A stretch of 29,644 nt of DNA from a virus, in IMG/VR virus record IMGVR_UViG_3300025141_007219, positions 1-29,644 of that record; one strand, written 5' to 3'. The translations under genes and the position numbers were made by a program. Of the stretch, positions 29,286 through 29,644 are shown piece by piece; the first letter of the stretch is position 1; every line of letters starts with the position of its first letter. The notes beneath the pieces were generated by a model. It saw only the letters and a program-made list of their open reading frames with translations. It was not told the origin of the DNA and did not search any database.

Positions 29286-29644
29286 TGGACACTCCTAACG
29301 AATTTTGGGTCGGCCCTGCCTCATCGGGAAATCATTGGGTTGTAGGCCCGCTTGGTGAACTGGATGAACTGGTCGACAGGACAAACCCCGGTACCCGCAA
29401 GATCAGTGTCGGCATTGATCTTGATCCGCTTGGCGGCATGTCGCAGAACCAAGCCGACACGGTACGGGCGCTCTTGTGCGAACTCGTCGAGGACGGCGAC
29501 CTTGACTCAAGGCCCGCCGATGGGATTCAGTACCCCACTGGCAGCGACGGCATCGACAACAACCATTTGGTTTACATGCGGTGCTTCGTAGACGAACTGG
29601 AAGTCGGTTGGCTGGAGGGCGTCGACCTTGGAGTGTCAACAGGC
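29285..29644 (+). CDS. Hypothetical acidic protein, cut by window end
   Basis: The frame starts at ATG 29285 and is open to the last base, giving 120 residues with no stop. The product is acidic and rich in Gly, Asp, Glu and Val, with MDTPNEFWVGPASSGNHWVVGP at its beginning split between a Trp-rich beta-like part and a charged middle (SQNQADTVRALLCELVEDGD). No domain is recognised. Gene order beyond the terminase in siphophages often leads to portal and capsid genes, but this sequence does not look like either. Confidence 0.7.
   Translation, partial: MDTPNEFWVGPASSGNHWVVGPLGELDELVDRTNPGTRKISVGIDLDPLGGMSQNQADTVRALLCELVEDGDLDSRPADGIQYPTGSDGIDNNHLVYMRCFVDELEVGWLEGVDLGVSTG

Noticed and set aside
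1-29644. CRISPR array, tRNA or insertion sequence
   Set aside because: No regularly spaced repeats, cloverleaf-like segment or transposase-like gene was seen. The only repeats found are the small ones listed.

Overview
The window looks like part of a tailed double-stranded DNA phage genome with a siphovirus-type tail. Almost every base is coding, genes overlap by 1-20 bp, and tail, replication and packaging genes follow one another on the + strand. Base composition is GC-rich by eye. Recurrent leaderless starts (a TANNNT box exactly 6 nt before ATG or GTG) are typical of actinobacterial transcription, so an actinobacterial host is a reasonable inference, not a demonstrated fact. No integrase, repressor, lysin, DNA polymerase, tRNA or rRNA gene was recognised. 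Portal and capsid genes are absent and presumably lie outside the window.

Layout. (1) 1-12685 is the tail module: the end of an unidentified gene, two small genes, the major tail protein, a strong terminator hairpin, a tail assembly chaperone with a probable -1 frameshift product, a 1436-aa tape measure protein, a distal tail protein, and a 1797-aa tail protein/fibre that ends in a predicted self-cleaving chaperone domain. (2) 12704-20919 holds small genes and a DNA replication/recombination module: a conserved unknown, a HIRAN-domain protein, a winged-helix protein, a PD-(D/E)XK-like nuclease joined to a helicase-loader-like domain, a RusA-like resolvase, small helix-turn-helix proteins, and a SNF2 helicase with HARP-like repeats. 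(3) 20921-25099 is the most unusual block: two adjacent genes that together carry four ParB-like domains, the second also carrying a methyltransferase-like domain; then a HAD-like phosphatase and a clear CmoA-like (carboxy-SAM synthase type) enzyme, each behind its own leaderless promoter. The CmoA-like gene overlaps the small terminase gene by 4 bp. (4) 25096-27956 is packaging: small and large terminase, an unknown protein and a 2-oxoglutarate/Fe(II) oxygenase. (5) 27953-28879 is a four-gene minus-strand cassette in which every junction is a 4-bp overlap. (6) 28929-29644 returns to the + strand with a probably frame-disrupted gene and a gene cut by the window end.

How it may work together. 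The HIRAN protein, HARP-SNF2 helicase, RusA-like nuclease and nuclease/loader fusion suggest a phage-encoded replication-fork processing set. The ParB/methyltransferase, HAD, CmoA-like and oxygenase genes around the terminase suggest a nucleic-acid modification pathway made shortly before packaging. That second proposal is a hypothesis from gene content and order only.
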